Part shown: positions 7,224 to 7,940 of the stretch, in pieces
Layout of the letters: every line of letters starts with the position of its first letter
Numbering within the stretch: the first letter of the stretch is position 1
Origin: Thermoplasmatales archaeon ex4484_36
GTDB lineage: Archaea > Thermoplasmatota > Penumbrarchaeia > Penumbrarchaeales > EX4484-36
Direction: 5' to 3'
DNA length: 7,940 nucleotides
Assembly: GCA_002254765.1 (NCBI GenBank)
Contig: NJDV01000078.1
Location: forward strand, 1-7,940
Translations under genes and position numbers: made by a program
Notes under the pieces: generated by a model
The model's input: only the letters and a program-made list of their open reading frames with translations
Told to the model about the DNA's origin: nothing
The model's database searches: none

Positions 7224-7886
7224 ATGAAGACCCTGACGTCTTTCGTGGTTCTCACGTTATTGGGACCACTGCTGTACCTTCATCCCGCTCCGCCCGCTTT
7301 GGGTGAGGTCTCAGGAGGTGTTCTGGAGGATGTGAGGGATGACCTTGCCTACGCCATCCTGACAACGTCGGATCTGGCGGAGGCCTTCCGCCCTCTTGCG
7401 GAGTGGAAGACCTCAAAAGGAGTGCCCGCCCAGATATTTCTTCTTGACGGGGAGGGTGGGGTGTTGTCATCATACGATGGAAGGGATGAGCCGGAGAGGA
7501 TACACAACTTCCTCAGGGATCTGAAGGAGAGAAGCCCTTCTCTCACGTGGCTTCTCCTGGGAGGAGACAGCGAGATCATCCCCTGCCGCCGCCTCTATGT
7601 GAACTGGACATACCAGGAGGGCTCAAATCTTGAGGAGGATACCGTCATTTCTGACTACTACTACGCCGGCCTTGACTCCAGCTGGGACCTTGACGGGGAC
7701 GGGGTATATGGGGAGGAGGGCGAACAGGACTTCGGCGCTGACCTCTACGTGGGGAGGTTGCCGGTGAGCAACCTGACTGAAGCTGAGGGTGCAGTCCAGA
7801 AGATATTGAGGTACGAGAGGGACCCACCCCCCGGGATGTGGGCCTTTGTTCGCTGGAGCCCTCATGGACAGGCCCAACGTGCTTGA
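7224..7886 (+). CDS. Secreted C25 (gingipain-like) cysteine peptidase, N-terminal part, frameshifted
   Basis: This is the N-terminal part of a peptidase family C25 protein, a secreted Cys-His protease. From ATG 7224 the sequence begins with a clear signal peptide (MKTLTSFVVLTLLGPLLYL, cleavage likely near residues 24-28). Family features follow: YAILTTSDLAEAFRPLAEWKT (43-63), a LLLGGDSEIIPCRR strand-loop (110-123), SDYYYAGLD (143-151), a calcium-type loop DLDGDGVYGE (155-164) and DLYVGRLPVS (173-182). The frame is lost soon after PPPGMW (201-206). The residues after it look unlike the family and end at TGA 7884, while the family block AGALMDRPN continues in another frame. An upstream in-frame start at 7038 would overlap the ATPase gene and place the signal peptide internally, so it is rejected. 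The catalytic His and Cys lie in the part beyond the window. Confidence 0.82.
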   Translation: MKTLTSFVVLTLLGPLLYLHPAPPALGEVSGGVLEDVRDDLAYAILTTSDLAEAFRPLAEWKTSKGVPAQIFLLDGEGGVLSSYDGRDEPERIHNFLRDLKERSPSLTWLLLGGDSEIIPCRRLYVNWTYQEGSNLEEDTVISDYYYAGLDSSWDLDGDGVYGEEGEQDFGADLYVGRLPVSNLTEAEGAVQKILRYERDPPPGMWAFVRWSPHGQAQRA

Positions 7887-7940
7887 TGACCTCTCAACAC
7901 CCATAGATGAAGGCTACAACGACTACAAGGACAACGGCTA
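7843..7940 (+). CDS. C25 peptidase, continuation after the frameshift, leaves window
   Basis: In the frame beginning at 7843 the sequence reads PLFAGALMDRPNVLDDL followed by DEGYNDYKDNGY, and it is open to the window end. This matches the segment that follows the PPPG linker in archaeal C25 peptidases, so it belongs to the gene starting at 7224. Joining the two frames requires skipping one base or restoring two or more lost bases near 7842. The relatives I recall have a few more residues between PPPG and AGALMD, which favours a small deletion (inference). Confidence 0.7.

Overview
The window looks archaeal, most likely a Thermoplasmata-like euryarchaeote, although that lineage is inferred from gene content and not proven. 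Supporting signs are TATA-like boxes about 25-55 bp before the chosen starts, strong GGAGGTGATC-type ribosome-binding sites beside one apparently leaderless gene, heavy use of AGG/AGA (Arg) and ATA (Ile) codons, a FlaI/VirB11-type filament ATPase of archaeal style, and a secreted gingipain-like C25 peptidase. No rRNA, tRNA, CRISPR array, transposon or long intergenic stretch was seen. The longest gaps are about 120-130 bp and both are divergent promoter regions.

Layout. (1) Positions 1-2659 on the minus strand hold one uninterrupted reading frame that leaves the window at base 1. It encodes a large secreted protein with a signal peptide, FG-GAP/VCBS-type calcium-binding repeats, a transglutaminase-like domain with a Cys574-His602-Asp616 triad, and beta-sandwich domains. 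(2) Positions 2779-5345 on the plus strand hold a tldD-pmbA (tldE) pair in operon order with a 1-nt stop/start overlap. Each gene is split by a frameshift where a block of conserved sequence is missing. In tldD the missing block contains the HExxxH metal site. (3) Positions 5347-7095 on the minus strand hold an intact type IV filament/secretion ATPase. It converges on pmbA with a single base between stop codons and has no TadC/FlaJ-like partner in view. (4) Positions 7224 to the end on the plus strand hold the start of a secreted C25 cysteine peptidase, frameshifted near 7842, with the catalytic part beyond the window.

Functionally the window combines two secreted protein-acting enzymes (transglutaminase-like and gingipain-like), a motor for an extracellular filament or secretion machine, and a cytoplasmic TldD/TldE peptide-processing protease that appears inactivated. 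All three plus-strand genes are broken and both minus-strand genes are intact. Whether this is real gene decay or sequence/assembly error cannot be decided from the window alone, and it is the main question here. I found no clearly new biological system. The most unusual items are the propeller-transglutaminase architecture and the paired TldD/TldE lesions.
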